DNA of 64,000 nt, taken from the NCBI GenBank assembly GCA_903875215.1, contig CAIQVH010000009.1, positions 1 through 64,000 on the forward strand, read 5' to 3'. Under the pieces are notes generated by a model. The model did not search any database. It had not been told where the DNA came from and saw only the letters and a program-made list of their open reading frames with translations. The translations under genes and the position numbers were made by a program. The stretch comes from an uncultured Anaerolineae bacterium (GTDB lineage Bacteria > Chloroflexota > Anaerolineae > Anaerolineales > Villigracilaceae). Shown one piece after another: positions 35,057-43,992 of this stretch (positions are counted from its first letter, which is position 1; the number at the start of each line of letters is the position of its first letter).

Positions 35057-35704
35057 ATGCCACTGTTTCTTTTGATTCGCCATGGTGAGAATGATTTCGT
35101 CAAAACGGGCCGCATGGCTGGCCGCCTGCCAGAAGTTCATCTGAATGAGCGCGGGCGCCAACAGGCCGTTGATCTGGCAGAAGCGCTGGGGCAAGTGCCG
35201 CTAACCGCGCTTTACAGTTCGCCGCTTGAGCGGGCCAGGGAGACAGCCGCGCCGCTGGCAGAAAAGCGCGGCCTGGCGGTGGAGATTCGCGCCGGCCTGA
35301 TGGAAACCGGTGTCGGCGATTGGGCTGGGCAGGAGCTAAAAGCACTGCGCAAACGACCGGAATGGAAAACCGTGCAGGAAGCCCCTTCGCGCTTCCGCTT
35401 TCCCAACGGCGAATCATTTGCCGAATGCCAGTTCCGGCTGGTGAATGAAGTCGAGTCGCTGACCCGGGCGCACCCGCCGGAAGGGATCGTGGCGCTGGTC
35501 TCGCATGCCGATCCGATCAAGCTGCTGGTGGCTTATCACCTTGGGATGCCGCTCGATCATTTTCAGCGCCTGAGCTGTGAAACCGGCTCGGTGACTGTGT
35601 TACAGCTGGGAGAGCATGGCGCGCACCTGCTGCGGTTGAATCTGCGCCCGCCGTTTCTATTTCCCGTCCCCGAAAAACCATCCGGAAAACGCCGCAAATC
35701 CTAG
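35057..35704 (+). CDS. Histidine phosphatase family protein (GpmB/MSMEG_4193-like)
   Basis: 215 aa. The phosphohistidine motif LIRHGEN is at residues about 6-12; the second catalytic His is in VALVSHADPIK, and Glu in LMETGVGDW. The fold is that of cofactor-dependent phosphoglycerate-mutase-like phosphatases; the sequence pattern resembles the MSMEG_4193 subgroup of uncertain substrate. It begins immediately after the rarA stop. Placed ahead of aroC with a 35-bp gap, so possibly co-transcribed. The basic C-terminal tail is probably disordered. Confidence 0.87.
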   Translation: MPLFLLIRHGENDFVKTGRMAGRLPEVHLNERGRQQAVDLAEALGQVPLTALYSSPLERARETAAPLAEKRGLAVEIRAGLMETGVGDWAGQELKALRKRPEWKTVQEAPSRFRFPNGESFAECQFRLVNEVESLTRAHPPEGIVALVSHADPIKLLVAYHLGMPLDHFQRLSCETGSVTVLQLGEHGAHLLRLNLRPPFLFPVPEKPSGKRRKS

Positions 35705-35739
35705 TCCGGCGCGATTCATTTTTTCTTGCAGGAGTTCGC

Positions 35740-36918
35740 ATGCCTTTAAGTTTCCTTACCGCCGGAGAGTCACACGGCCCGGCTCTGACCGCCATCCTGG
35801 ATGGAATCCCGGCCGGGTTGCCATTGCCAGATGAAATCATCAACCGCGAGTTGTCGCGCCGCCAGCAGGGTTATGGCGCGGGTGGGCGCATGAAAATAGA
35901 AAAAGACACCGTCCAAATTTTGGGCGGTGTGATGGCCGGGTTGACGACTGGCGCGCCGTTGGCTTTGTTGGTAAAAAATTCTGACCATAACAAATGGCAA
36001 GGGCAGTCCATCCCGCCGCTGACCACGCCCCGGCCTGGTCACGCCGATTTGACGGGCGCGGTCAAGTATGGGTATCGCGATCTTCGTCCGACACTGGAGC
36101 GCTCCTCGGCGCGTGAGACGACGATGCGGGTGGCGGTCGGCGCCATCTGCAAGCAGCTGCTCGGGCAGTTTGGGATCGTCGTCGGCGGCTATGTAAAAAG
36201 CATCGGCGAGGTGGAAGGCAGTTTTGACGGTCTGCCGTATGCGGCGCGGTTTGAGGCGGCGGAGGCTTCGGAGGTGCGCTGTCCTGATCCGTTGGCGGCT
36301 GAAAAGATGCGGGCCCGCATCCAGCAGATCATACATGGCAAGGATACGCTCGGCGGTGTGCTGGAGATCGTGGTGCTAAATCTGCCGGTTGGGCTGGGCA
36401 GCTACGCCCAGTGGAATCAACGCCTGGAGGCGCGCCTGGCGCTGGCGGTGATGAGTGTGCAGGCCATGAAGGGCGTGGAAATTGGCGAGGCGTTTGAAAA
36501 TACGCGCCGCCCCGGCACGCTGGCCCATGATGCAATTGATTTGGAGGCCGCTTCTGGCGCGCTGTTGCGCCCTTCCAACCGCGCGGGCGGGACGGAAGGC
36601 GGCATTAGTAACGGCCAGCCCCTGGTGATTCGCGCCGCGATGAAGCCGATTGCGACCACGCTGACGCCGCAAAACACGGTCGATCTGGCGACCGGCCAGC
36701 CCGGCCCGACCCAATACGAACGCTCCGATTTCTGCCCGGTGCCGCGCGCAGTGCCGATCCTGGAGGCGATGGTGGCGTTTGTCCTGGCGGAAGCTCTGCT
36801 CGAAAAACTGGGCGGTGACGCGCTGGAGGACTTGAAGCCGCGTTTTGCGGCCCTGCGCCAGGCGCGCCTGGCCGACCTGGAGATGGATAATCACGGGCAT
36901 ATCTGGTGGCCGGAATGA
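35740..36918 (+). CDS. aroC: Chorismate synthase
   Basis: 392 aa. Converts 5-enolpyruvylshikimate-3-phosphate to chorismate using reduced FMN. Visible signatures are GESHGPALTAILDGIPAG near the N-terminus, the RPGHADLTGAVKYG segment, RSSARETTMRVAVGA and the family hallmark GGTEGGISNGQP. Length and conserved arginines are normal. A GGAG precedes the ATG. Its TGA stop overlaps the ATG of the next gene (ATGA), so shikimate-pathway genes aroC, aroKB and aroQ are translationally coupled. aroA, aroE and the DAHP synthase gene are not in this window. Confidence 0.96.
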   Translation: MPLSFLTAGESHGPALTAILDGIPAGLPLPDEIINRELSRRQQGYGAGGRMKIEKDTVQILGGVMAGLTTGAPLALLVKNSDHNKWQGQSIPPLTTPRPGHADLTGAVKYGYRDLRPTLERSSARETTMRVAVGAICKQLLGQFGIVVGGYVKSIGEVEGSFDGLPYAARFEAAEASEVRCPDPLAAEKMRARIQQIIHGKDTLGGVLEIVVLNLPVGLGSYAQWNQRLEARLALAVMSVQAMKGVEIGEAFENTRRPGTLAHDAIDLEAASGALLRPSNRAGGTEGGISNGQPLVIRAAMKPIATTLTPQNTVDLATGQPGPTQYERSDFCPVPRAVPILEAMVAFVLAEALLEKLGGDALEDLKPRFAALRQARLADLEMDNHGHIWWPE

Positions 36919-38468
36919 AGACCATCTTTATGTATGGCCCGCCAGGGGCCGGCAAGAGCAGTGTTGGGCGCGCGCTGGCACAGGCATTGGAGATGGCGTT
37001 TGTTGACCTGGATGTCGAAATTGAGCAGTCCAGCGGGTCATCCATCCCGCAAATCATGGCCGAGTGGGGCGAGGCGGGCTTTCGGGATATTGAAAGCGCG
37101 GCCCTGCGGCGCGTGTTGAAAAACCCCGGGCAGGTGATTGCGCTGGGCGGCGGGGCGCTGCTGCGCGAGCAAAACCGCGCTCTGGCCGAATCCAGGGGCC
37201 GGGTGGTGGTCCTGATGGCCGAGCTGGAAACGCTGCTGCGCCGGCTGGAGCAGGATGCCAATCAGCGTCCGTTGCTGGCGGGTGATCGGCGCGCCCGACT
37301 CTCTGCCCTGCTCGATCAGCGCCGGGAGCATTATCACTCCTTTGGGCTGCGCGCCGTCACCGATGGCCTGACCTGCGAGGAGATCTCCTGGTCGCTGCAA
37401 ATCGGGTTGGGAGCTTTCCGCGTCAAGGGCATGGGGCAGCCCTATGATGTCCTGGTTGAGCCAGGCCGGTTGGACGCGTTGGGTAGTCTGTTGCGCGAGA
37501 ACCAACTTAATGGCCCGCTGGCCGTGGTAAGCGATGAAAACGTCGCGCCACTCTATGCCGGGCCGCTGCTGGCCAGCCTGCAGGAGGCGGGTTTTGCGGC
37601 GGCATTGGTGACCATTCCAGCTGGGGAAAATTCCAAAACAATCGAAACCGTCGCCGAACTGTGGCGCAATTTTCTGCAATTGGGGCTGGATCGCAAAAGC
37701 ACGGTCCTGGCGCTTGGCGGGGGCGTGGTGGGCGACCTGACTGGCTTTGCGGCGGCAACCTTCATGCGCGGAGTGCCATGGGTAGGTTTGCCGACCTCAC
37801 TCCTGGCCATGGTTGATTCTTCTCTGGGAGGAAAAACCGGCTTCGACCTGCCCGAGGGGAAAAACCTGGTGGGAGCTTTCTTCCCGCCCCGGCTGGTGGT
37901 GGCCGCTCCGGAACTGCTCGGCACGCTGAGTCTCTTCGAGCTGCGCTCCGGCCTGGCAGAGGTGGTCAAGCATGGCATCATCGCCGATCCGCTCCTGTTT
38001 GGGCTGTGTTCCAGCGGCCTGCCGGCGGTGCAAACCAACCTGGTCGAGATCGTCCAGCGCGCGATGGCTGTAAAAATCAAGGTGATTGAGGCCGATCCGT
38101 ATGAGCGCGGATTGCGCGCGGCCTTGAATTTTGGTCATACGGTTGGGCATGCGCTGGAAAAAGTTACCAATTACAGCCTGCGCCATGGCGAAGCCGTTGC
38201 GATAGGGATGGTTGTCGAAGCGCGGCTGGCCGAAAAATTATGGATCTGCTCGAAAGGATTTTCCAACCAGCTTGCGGCTGTGCTCTCGAATTTGGCGTTA
38301 CCGGTGGCAATTCCGCCCGGCCTGCCGCGCGCTGACCTGGTGGCGGCGATGCGGAACGATAAGAAGCGTGCTGCCGGTGTGGTGCATTTTGCCCTGCCGG
38401 AAGAAGTCGGGACGATGCAGGTCGGTGTAAAAGTTGAAAATCTTGATATGGTATTAGGAGACTATTAA
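36915..38468 (+). CDS. aroKB: Fused shikimate kinase / 3-dehydroquinate synthase
   Basis: 517-aa bifunctional protein. Residues 1 to about 165 are shikimate kinase (Walker A GPPGAGKSS at 8-16, the acidic VDLDVEIEQSSG, GGGALL). About 175-510 is 3-dehydroquinate synthase, with NAD site GGGVVGDLTGFAAATFMRG, SSLGGKTG and the zinc/catalytic residues in NFGHTVGHALE and LRHGEAVAIGM. Both halves look catalytically intact. They run steps five and two of the shikimate pathway, so the fusion is not of sequential enzymes. Start chosen at the ATGA overlap with aroC. Confidence 0.94.
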   Translation: MKTIFMYGPPGAGKSSVGRALAQALEMAFVDLDVEIEQSSGSSIPQIMAEWGEAGFRDIESAALRRVLKNPGQVIALGGGALLREQNRALAESRGRVVVLMAELETLLRRLEQDANQRPLLAGDRRARLSALLDQRREHYHSFGLRAVTDGLTCEEISWSLQIGLGAFRVKGMGQPYDVLVEPGRLDALGSLLRENQLNGPLAVVSDENVAPLYAGPLLASLQEAGFAAALVTIPAGENSKTIETVAELWRNFLQLGLDRKSTVLALGGGVVGDLTGFAAATFMRGVPWVGLPTSLLAMVDSSLGGKTGFDLPEGKNLVGAFFPPRLVVAAPELLGTLSLFELRSGLAEVVKHGIIADPLLFGLCSSGLPAVQTNLVEIVQRAMAVKIKVIEADPYERGLRAALNFGHTVGHALEKVTNYSLRHGEAVAIGMVVEARLAEKLWICSKGFSNQLAAVLSNLALPVAIPPGLPRADLVAAMRNDKKRAAGVVHFALPEEVGTMQVGVKVENLDMVLGDY

Positions 38469-38469
38469 G

Positions 38470-38925
38470 ATGACCGTCATTCTTGTGTTGCATGGCCCAA
38501 ATCTGAACCTGCTCGGCACCCGCGAGCCGGGAGTGTATGGCAGTCTGACGATGGACGAGATCAATGCCCGATTGCTGCGTCTGGGCGCGAACCTGGGCGT
38601 GGAAGTACGCGCGGCGCAGTCCAATAATGAGGGGGCGCTGATTGATGCCTTGCACGATGCGCGCCATTGGGCGGCCGGGGTGATCTTCAATCCCGGCGGT
38701 TACACCCACACCTCCGTAGCCCTGCGTGATGCCATCGCCGCGATTGGCATTCCGGTCATCGAAGTGCATCTTTCCAATGTGTATGCGCGCGAGGAGTTCC
38801 GCCATAAGAGCCTGGTTTCCGCGGTTTGCCGGGGCAAGATCAGCGGATTGGGCTGGCATTCATACGCGCTGGCGCTGCGCGCCCTGGTGGAAATGGCGCA
38901 GGAGAATGATTCGGCGCAGGGTTGA
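38470..38925 (+). CDS. aroQ: Type II 3-dehydroquinate dehydratase
   Basis: 151-aa dodecameric-type enzyme of shikimate synthesis (step three). Family motifs are complete: HGPNLNLLGTREPGVYG at the N-terminus with the catalytic tyrosine and arginine, NPGGYTHTSVALRDA, the catalytic histidine in EVHLSNVYAREEFRHKS. One base separates it from aroKB, closing the aroC-aroKB-aroQ operon. Confidence 0.96.
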   Translation: MTVILVLHGPNLNLLGTREPGVYGSLTMDEINARLLRLGANLGVEVRAAQSNNEGALIDALHDARHWAAGVIFNPGGYTHTSVALRDAIAAIGIPVIEVHLSNVYAREEFRHKSLVSAVCRGKISGLGWHSYALALRALVEMAQENDSAQG

Positions 38926-38949
38926 TTTTCGGTACAACAGGTGTAGAAT
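38922..38949 (+). promoter_or_regulatory. tldD promoter
   Basis: TTGATT (38922-38927), 16-bp spacer, TAGAAT (38944-38949), 51 bp upstream of tldD and overlapping the aroQ stop. Confidence 0.65.
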
Positions 38950-39000
38950 CAGTTTGGGTGAAAATAATCACAAGCGAAGGGTAAAAAAGGAGCCAAATCT

Positions 39001-40455
39001 ATGCTACAGCAGATTCAGCAACAGATCAAACGCTTGAAAGCCAGGGGCGCGACATATGTGGATACGCGTTGGTATCCCTATGAAAAAACCGATGCGCTGA
39101 CGATGTGGAATGGCAATCTAAAAAATGCTGCTTCGGCCAGTGAAAGCGGCGCCGGAATTCGTGTACTGTATAAGGGCGCCTGGGGTTTTTCTGCCGCCTC
39201 CGACCTGGCCGATTTGGCCGGATTGTATGACCAGGCCTTTGACAATGCCGCCGCAGCGGCAGAACGGGTCAGCTTCCCGGTGCGGTTGGCGGAAAAGGAC
39301 GCCTTGCAGGCGCAGTTTGCCAGTCCTTGCCAGGTCAATCCTTTTGATGTGCCGCTGGCCGAGAAGGTGGCTTTTCTCAAGGAGATGGATGCCAGGCTGA
39401 ACCAGGAGGGCGTTTTTCAGCGCATCAGCGATGCGACCTTCGTGCGCAAGCAGATTATTTTTGTCGATTCGGAAGGCAGCGAGATCGAAAAAACGATCAC
39501 CGAGGTCTTTTTCACCCTGCAGGTGGCCGGGCTCGATGAGCAGGGTGAGATGCACGAGCGCAAGTTCCGGCTCGGGCGGCGCGGAGAAAGCCGCGGCTGG
39601 GAATCGATCGACCGGGAATATCTCTCAGAGCAGGCCGAGCGCATTGTCCGCGAAATGAACCAGGTGCGCACCGCTCCGCAATGTCCCAAAGAAGAGCGCT
39701 CGGTCATCCTGCTGCCGGGAATCATGTACCTGCAAACTCACGAGACGATTGGGCACGCTCTCGAGCTGGATCGCATTCTGGGATACGAGCTGGCCTATGC
39801 GGGCGGCTCTTTCGTCACGCTGGAAGATTTTGGCCGGCTGCGTTACGGTTCTCCGCGCCTGACTGCCCGCGCCGACGCGACTTTACCCAATTCACCGGGC
39901 AGTTTTGGCTACGATGACGACGGCGTCCCGGCACAGGATAACCTGCTCATAGATAAGGGCCTGCTGGTGGGCGCTATTACCGGGCGGCAAATGGTGGAAG
40001 AAGCCAACAGCAAGGCGCGCCGCGCCATCTTCAAAGGCAGCGGCGGCGCCAATCGCGCCACCGCCTTTTACCGTGTGCCGATTGAGCGCATGACCAACAT
40101 CAACATTGATGCCGGGCAGGATGGCTCGCTGGACGATATCATCCGCAACACCGAGAAAGGCCTGATGGTGGATGGCGACCGCAGCTGGTCCATCGGCTCG
40201 AACCGTGAGCAGTTCCATTTCGGAACCGAAATCGGCTGGCTGGTGGACGAAGGCCGGGTGACCGGCGTCGTCAAGAACTCCACCTACAAGGGTGATACCC
40301 TCAAGTTTTGGAACTCACTTTCCGCGGTGGGCGACAGCTCCACCTGGGAAGTGCGTTTTATCGAAAACTGCGGCAAGGGCCAGCCTAATCAGATCATGCA
40401 GCTTGGCCATGGCGTGCCGGTTTGTCGCTTCGACCATGTGACCATAGGAGAATAG
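39001..40455 (+). CDS. tldD: TldD-family zinc protease
   Basis: 484 aa. The metal-binding HETIGH (HExxxH, 247-252) and later GTEIGW with the third ligand region assign this to the catalytic TldD subunit. TldD/TldE heterodimers degrade unstructured peptides and mature small peptides such as modified microcins; the substrate here is unknown. The glycine-rich GSFGYDDDGVPAQ segment is characteristic. The stop is two bases before the start of tldE. AAAGGAG lies upstream of the ATG. Confidence 0.93.
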   Translation: MLQQIQQQIKRLKARGATYVDTRWYPYEKTDALTMWNGNLKNAASASESGAGIRVLYKGAWGFSAASDLADLAGLYDQAFDNAAAAAERVSFPVRLAEKDALQAQFASPCQVNPFDVPLAEKVAFLKEMDARLNQEGVFQRISDATFVRKQIIFVDSEGSEIEKTITEVFFTLQVAGLDEQGEMHERKFRLGRRGESRGWESIDREYLSEQAERIVREMNQVRTAPQCPKEERSVILLPGIMYLQTHETIGHALELDRILGYELAYAGGSFVTLEDFGRLRYGSPRLTARADATLPNSPGSFGYDDDGVPAQDNLLIDKGLLVGAITGRQMVEEANSKARRAIFKGSGGANRATAFYRVPIERMTNINIDAGQDGSLDDIIRNTEKGLMVDGDRSWSIGSNREQFHFGTEIGWLVDEGRVTGVVKNSTYKGDTLKFWNSLSAVGDSSTWEVRFIENCGKGQPNQIMQLGHGVPVCRFDHVTIGE

Positions 40456-40457
40456 CC

Positions 40458-41843
40458 GTGAACGAGCGAATTTTGACCACCTTGCGCGCCCTGCGCCAGT
40501 CGGCGCTCGAAAAAGGCGCGGATGCCACCTTCTTGATTCACGAGGAAAACAGCTACCTGATGCGCTTTGCCAACTCCGCCATTTCGCTTAATACCAATGA
40601 GCACCTGGTGCGCCTCGAAATCACCGCCTACGACGGCAAAAAGCGTGCCAGCTACGGCATGATCACCGACCTGAACCAGCTCAATGCCATGCGGGAAGGC
40701 CTGGATACCGCCATTGCCATGGTTGCCCATGCCATGCCACTCGATTACCAGCCTACCGTCCCGGTATACACCGAAACCTTCATCGACGAAAGCGGCTATG
40801 ACCTGGCCCTGGCCCAACTCAGCAACGCCGAAAAACTGGCCTACTTCAACGCCGCCGTCGCCCACCTGGAGACGGATGACATCCGCCTCTCCGGAATTTT
40901 TTCGTGCGGCGCGAACATCATGGCCATGATCGGCACCCGCTCCGAGCACCTGCAATACTTTGCCAGCACCGATGCCCAGGTCTCCATCGTCCTGGCGCAT
41001 GCCACCCTCAAGTGGGAAGTGACCGCCGAGCAATCGGCCTGGCGCAAAGAAGATCTCAACCCCGCTGCCCTGCACCGCGACCTGGCGCTGCTACTCGATC
41101 ATTATCATCACGACACCCCGCAGCAGATTCCGCTCGGCGCGTATGATGTCGTCTTCGGCCCGGCTGCCATCGCCGAAATGGTCAGCTTCATGGGTTGGAT
41201 CGGGTTCAACGGCGGCCTGATGAAGCGCGGTTTCTCCTTCTTAAGTGAAGAACAGATCGGCCAGAAAATCTTCTCGGATCAGATCACGCTGCAGGATGAT
41301 CCCGGCCGCCTGGAGACATACCCGTTTAAACGCGATTTCCTCGGCCTGCCGCGCCGGAGCTTTTCGCTCTTCGAAAAGGGCATTTTCCAGGCCTTTACCT
41401 GGTACCAGGATGACGCCGATGAATTTGGCGCGCCGGCCAGCGGTCACACCGTCCCCCATACCAGCCTGAGCCTGGCGGGCGGCCGGCAGGAGGTCGCCAC
41501 CCTGGCTGAACTGCTTGCCCTGCCGCGCGAAAAAGACTTGCTCTACATCCCCTTCCTGCACTACATGAATATCGTCAACCCCTCCAAGGCGCTGGTCACC
41601 GGCACCTCACGCTTTGGCGCGCTGCTGCTCAAGGCTGATGGCTCGGTCGTCGTACCCTATAACGTGCGCCTGACCCAAAGCCTGCTGGAGATTTTTGGTG
41701 AGAAGGTGGCCTGGGCTTCCCGTCAAACCCTGCCATACAACACCTCCCAAAGCTACGGCGCGCGCAATCCGACCGCTGTGGTCGTCCCCGCCTTTCTGCT
41801 TGTCCGCGACCTGGAGATTTCGCACTCCAATTCCTCCTACTAA
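40458..41843 (+). CDS. tldE: TldE/PmbA-family protein, TldD partner
   Basis: 461 aa, same fold as TldD but without an HExxxH motif, as in the non-catalytic TldE (PmbA) subunit. The N-terminal DUF-type domain with VRLEITAYDGKKRASYG and C-terminal SGHTVPHTSLSLAGG fit the family. A GTG start at 40458 follows GGAG and the tldD stop by two bases; extending upstream would only re-read the end of tldD. No RiPP precursor or modification gene is adjacent, so a housekeeping role is more likely. Confidence 0.9.
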   Translation: MNERILTTLRALRQSALEKGADATFLIHEENSYLMRFANSAISLNTNEHLVRLEITAYDGKKRASYGMITDLNQLNAMREGLDTAIAMVAHAMPLDYQPTVPVYTETFIDESGYDLALAQLSNAEKLAYFNAAVAHLETDDIRLSGIFSCGANIMAMIGTRSEHLQYFASTDAQVSIVLAHATLKWEVTAEQSAWRKEDLNPAALHRDLALLLDHYHHDTPQQIPLGAYDVVFGPAAIAEMVSFMGWIGFNGGLMKRGFSFLSEEQIGQKIFSDQITLQDDPGRLETYPFKRDFLGLPRRSFSLFEKGIFQAFTWYQDDADEFGAPASGHTVPHTSLSLAGGRQEVATLAELLALPREKDLLYIPFLHYMNIVNPSKALVTGTSRFGALLLKADGSVVVPYNVRLTQSLLEIFGEKVAWASRQTLPYNTSQSYGARNPTAVVVPAFLLVRDLEISHSNSSY

Positions 41844-41867
41844 GCTGCGGCTGGCCTGCACACATCC

Positions 41868-41907
41868 AAAAGCCCGCGCGTTCTGAAACAGAACGGCGGG
41901 CTTTTTT
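41868..41907 (+). terminator. Intrinsic terminator after tldE
   Basis: Stem built of GCCCGC/GCGGGC and CGTTCTG/CAGAACG with one bulged G, A-rich before, T run after. Ends the tldDE transcript. Confidence 0.88.
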
Positions 41908-41951
41908 CTTTTTAGGGGTGCTGTGCGTGGTGGCGCTAAAAGAACAGGTTC

Positions 41952-42716
41952 TTAGATGGCAAAGTCGATGCTCTCCCAGGCTTCCCCGACTGGCGCGTAC
42001 AGAGGATCTTGCGACCGGGCCTGCCCTTCGACGATGGCTTCCAACTCGGTCACGCGCGCCAGCAGGTCTTTCAGCGTCACGCCGATGACATCGGGCAGGG
42101 AGGCGTGATTCAGATCGGGAGCATCGTCAGCGGTGTGCTGTCGGGCGCGCTTGACGATCTGTCCGGGCACGCCCACCACGACCGAATTTTCTGGCACCGA
42201 CCTGACCACCACGGCATTCGCGCCGATGCGGCTGTCGTTGCCGACCAGGATATTGCCGAGCACCTTGGCGCCTGTGCCGATGGTCACCCGGTCACCGATG
42301 GTAGGGTGGCGTTTGCCCTTCTCCAGCGAAGTTCCGCCCAGCGTGACGCCATGATAGAGGGTGACATCGTGCCCGATTTCAGCAGTTTCCCCGATCACCA
42401 CGCCCATGCCGTGATCAATAAACAGGTTCATGCCGATTTTCGCCCCGGGATGGATCTCGATTCCGGTTAGTCCGCGGGCCAGCTGAGAGAGCCAGCGGGC
42501 GATCAGTTTCGAGTCGTGTGTCCATAACCAGTGGCTGATGCGATGCACCCAGATGGCGTGCAGGCCGGGGTACAGGATCAAAATCTCGAGCGCAGAGCGC
42601 GCCGCAGGGTCACGTTCCAGCGCGGAGTAAATGTCGGAGCGCATCAAGGTGAAAAAGTTGGAGAGGCTCTGCCAGGGATGAATCTCCCGGCGAATGGGGA
42701 TGGGTTCGAGGGTCAT
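41952..42716 (-). CDS. cysE: Serine O-acetyltransferase
   Basis: 254 aa. Makes O-acetylserine from serine and acetyl-CoA for cysteine synthesis. The N-terminal helical domain (about 15-80) is followed by a left-handed beta-helix of hexapeptide repeats with catalytic His in [17 protein letters not shown] and YHGVTLGGT. The C-terminus is unusually long (about 45 aa past the hexapeptides) and ends in the sequence DFAI: the final isoleucine is the residue that docks into cysteine synthase in known CysE-CysK complexes. It follows cysK by 7 bp. Confidence 0.94.
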   Translation of the reverse strand: MTLEPIPIRREIHPWQSLSNFFTLMRSDIYSALERDPAARSALEILILYPGLHAIWVHRISHWLWTHDSKLIARWLSQLARGLTGIEIHPGAKIGMNLFIDHGMGVVIGETAEIGHDVTLYHGVTLGGTSLEKGKRHPTIGDRVTIGTGAKVLGNILVGNDSRIGANAVVVRSVPENSVVVGVPGQIVKRARQHTADDAPDLNHASLPDVIGVTLKDLLARVTELEAIVEGQARSQDPLYAPVGEAWESIDFAI

Positions 42717-42723
42717 GCTGTTC

Positions 42724-43659
42724 TCAATCGGCCAGATGCTGGTACAGCGCGGAGGATAAGTAGCGCTCGCCGAAGGAGGGGATGATGACCAGGATCAGTT
42801 TGCCGGCGTTTTCCGAGCGCCGGGCAATCTGCAGGGCTGCCCAGGTCGCCGCGCCGGAGGAAATCCCAACCAGCAGGCCTTCTTCGCGGGCCATACGGCG
42901 GGCGGTATCCATGGCATTGTCATCCGAAACGCGGATGATTTCATCGTAGATGTTGATATTCAGCACGGCTGGCACGAACCCGGCGCCAATGCCCTGGATT
43001 TTGTGCGGACCTTTGAGCCCGCCCGAGAGGACAGGGGAAGCCTCCGGCTCGACCGCCACCACCTGGAAACCGGGTTTGCGGCTTTTGAGCACTTCACCCA
43101 CCCCGGTGATCGTCCCGCCGGTGCCGACCCCCGCTACGAGGATATCTACCTGCCCTTCGGTATCGCGCCAGATCTCCTCGGCGGTGGTGTTGCGGTGGAT
43201 TTCGGGATTGGCCGGGTTTTTGAATTGCTGCGGGATGAAGTATTTCTGTGGGTCTGATGCGGCGATCTCCTCGGCGCGTTTAATCGCACCGCTCATGCCC
43301 TCCGGGCCGGGGGTCAGGATCAATTCAGCACCGTAGGCGCGCAATAACATGCGTCGTTCCTTGGACATGGTTTCGGGCATGGTCAGGATGCAGGCGTAGC
43401 CCTTGGCGGCGGCCACCATGGCTAGCGCGATGCCGGTATTGCCGCTGGTGGGCTCCACAATGGTCATGCCGGGCCGCAGCGCGCCCGATTTTTCCGCCGC
43501 GTCGATCATGGCAAAGCCGATGCGATCCTTGACGCTTTTGGCCGGGTTGAAAAATTCCAGCTTGAGTACCACCTGGGCGGCGGCGCCTTCGGCCAGGCGG
43601 TTTAAGCGTACGAGCGGGGTGTTGCCAATCAACTCGGTGACATTGGATGCGATTTTCAT
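42724..43659 (-). CDS. cysK: Cysteine synthase A
   Basis: 311-aa PLP enzyme, O-acetylserine + sulfide to cysteine. The Schiff-base lysine is Lys44 in [11 protein letters not shown]; the substrate loop is PTSGNTG and the cofactor phosphate loop [12 protein letters not shown]. Length is normal. First gene of a cysK-cysE operon, with an AGG-type RBS. Its 5' leader is about 220 nt long and strongly structured, implying control after transcription starts. Confidence 0.95.
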   Translation of the reverse strand: MKIASNVTELIGNTPLVRLNRLAEGAAAQVVLKLEFFNPAKSVKDRIGFAMIDAAEKSGALRPGMTIVEPTSGNTGIALAMVAAAKGYACILTMPETMSKERRMLLRAYGAELILTPGPEGMSGAIKRAEEIAASDPQKYFIPQQFKNPANPEIHRNTTAEEIWRDTEGQVDILVAGVGTGGTITGVGEVLKSRKPGFQVVAVEPEASPVLSGGLKGPHKIQGIGAGFVPAVLNINIYDEIIRVSDDNAMDTARRMAREEGLLVGISSGAATWAALQIARRSENAGKLILVIIPSFGERYLSSALYQHLAD

Positions 43660-43702
43660 GAGGAATCTACCTTTCAGATGAACTGGATTTGATTAATCTA
43701 AA

Positions 43703-43810
43703 ACGCCCTCTGACCTTTTGCCTGCTGGGCAAAATAAAAGAACGGCGCGCAAACGCCATGTGCTGGGGTCACATGCGGGATTCGCGCACCGTTCTTCGGT
43801 CAGAGGGCGT
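43703..43810 (-). promoter_or_regulatory. Candidate structured leader RNA (riboswitch-like) of cysKE
   Basis: A 13-bp closing helix (ACGCCCTCTGACC with GGTCAGAGGGCGT) encloses three smaller helices: an imperfect arm AAGAACGG...CCGTTCTT, within it CATGTG/CACATG, and beside it TTTTGCC/GGCAAAA. A further GC hairpin (GCGGCGG/CCGCCGC, 43823-43848) lies upstream in the transcript. The closing helix is followed by TTTTA. It lies between the cysK promoter and start codon. No T-box or SAM-riboswitch consensus is evident. Confidence 0.6.
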
Positions 43811-43886
43811 ACTTATTGCGAAGCGGCGGTGGCTACGAACCCCGCCGCATACAGGAACACTGTAAGGGGAAAAACATCATGAGATG

Positions 43887-43914
43887 ATTTTATCCGGTTG
43901 ATGGTGAAAGTCAA
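43887..43914 (-). promoter_or_regulatory. cysKE promoter
   Basis: Minus strand: TTGACT (43909-43914), 16-bp spacer, TAAAAT (43887-43892). Predicts a 5' leader of about 220 nt for cysK. Confidence 0.72.
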
Positions 43915-43943
43915 GTAAATTGGGTAAATTCTATCTGATTATT

Positions 43944-43975
43944 AACAAAAAACCGAGGAGCGCAGGCTCCCCGGT
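43944..43975 (-). terminator. Terminator of the EF-G-like gene
   Basis: ACCGGGGAGC/GCTCCTCGGT stem with one mismatch, followed on the minus strand by six T. It separates this gene from the cysKE promoter. Confidence 0.85.
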
Positions 43976-43992
43976 GATTGGTCTGGATTGGA

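Noticed and set aside
39001-41843. TldD/TldE as part of a RiPP (microcin-like) cluster
   Set aside because: No precursor peptide, cyclodehydratase or transporter gene is nearby; neighbours are shikimate and cysteine genes.
43703-43850. cysK leader as a T-box or SAM riboswitch
   Set aside because: The conserved T-box bulge sequence and the SAM-I core motifs could not be found; kept as an unclassified candidate leader.
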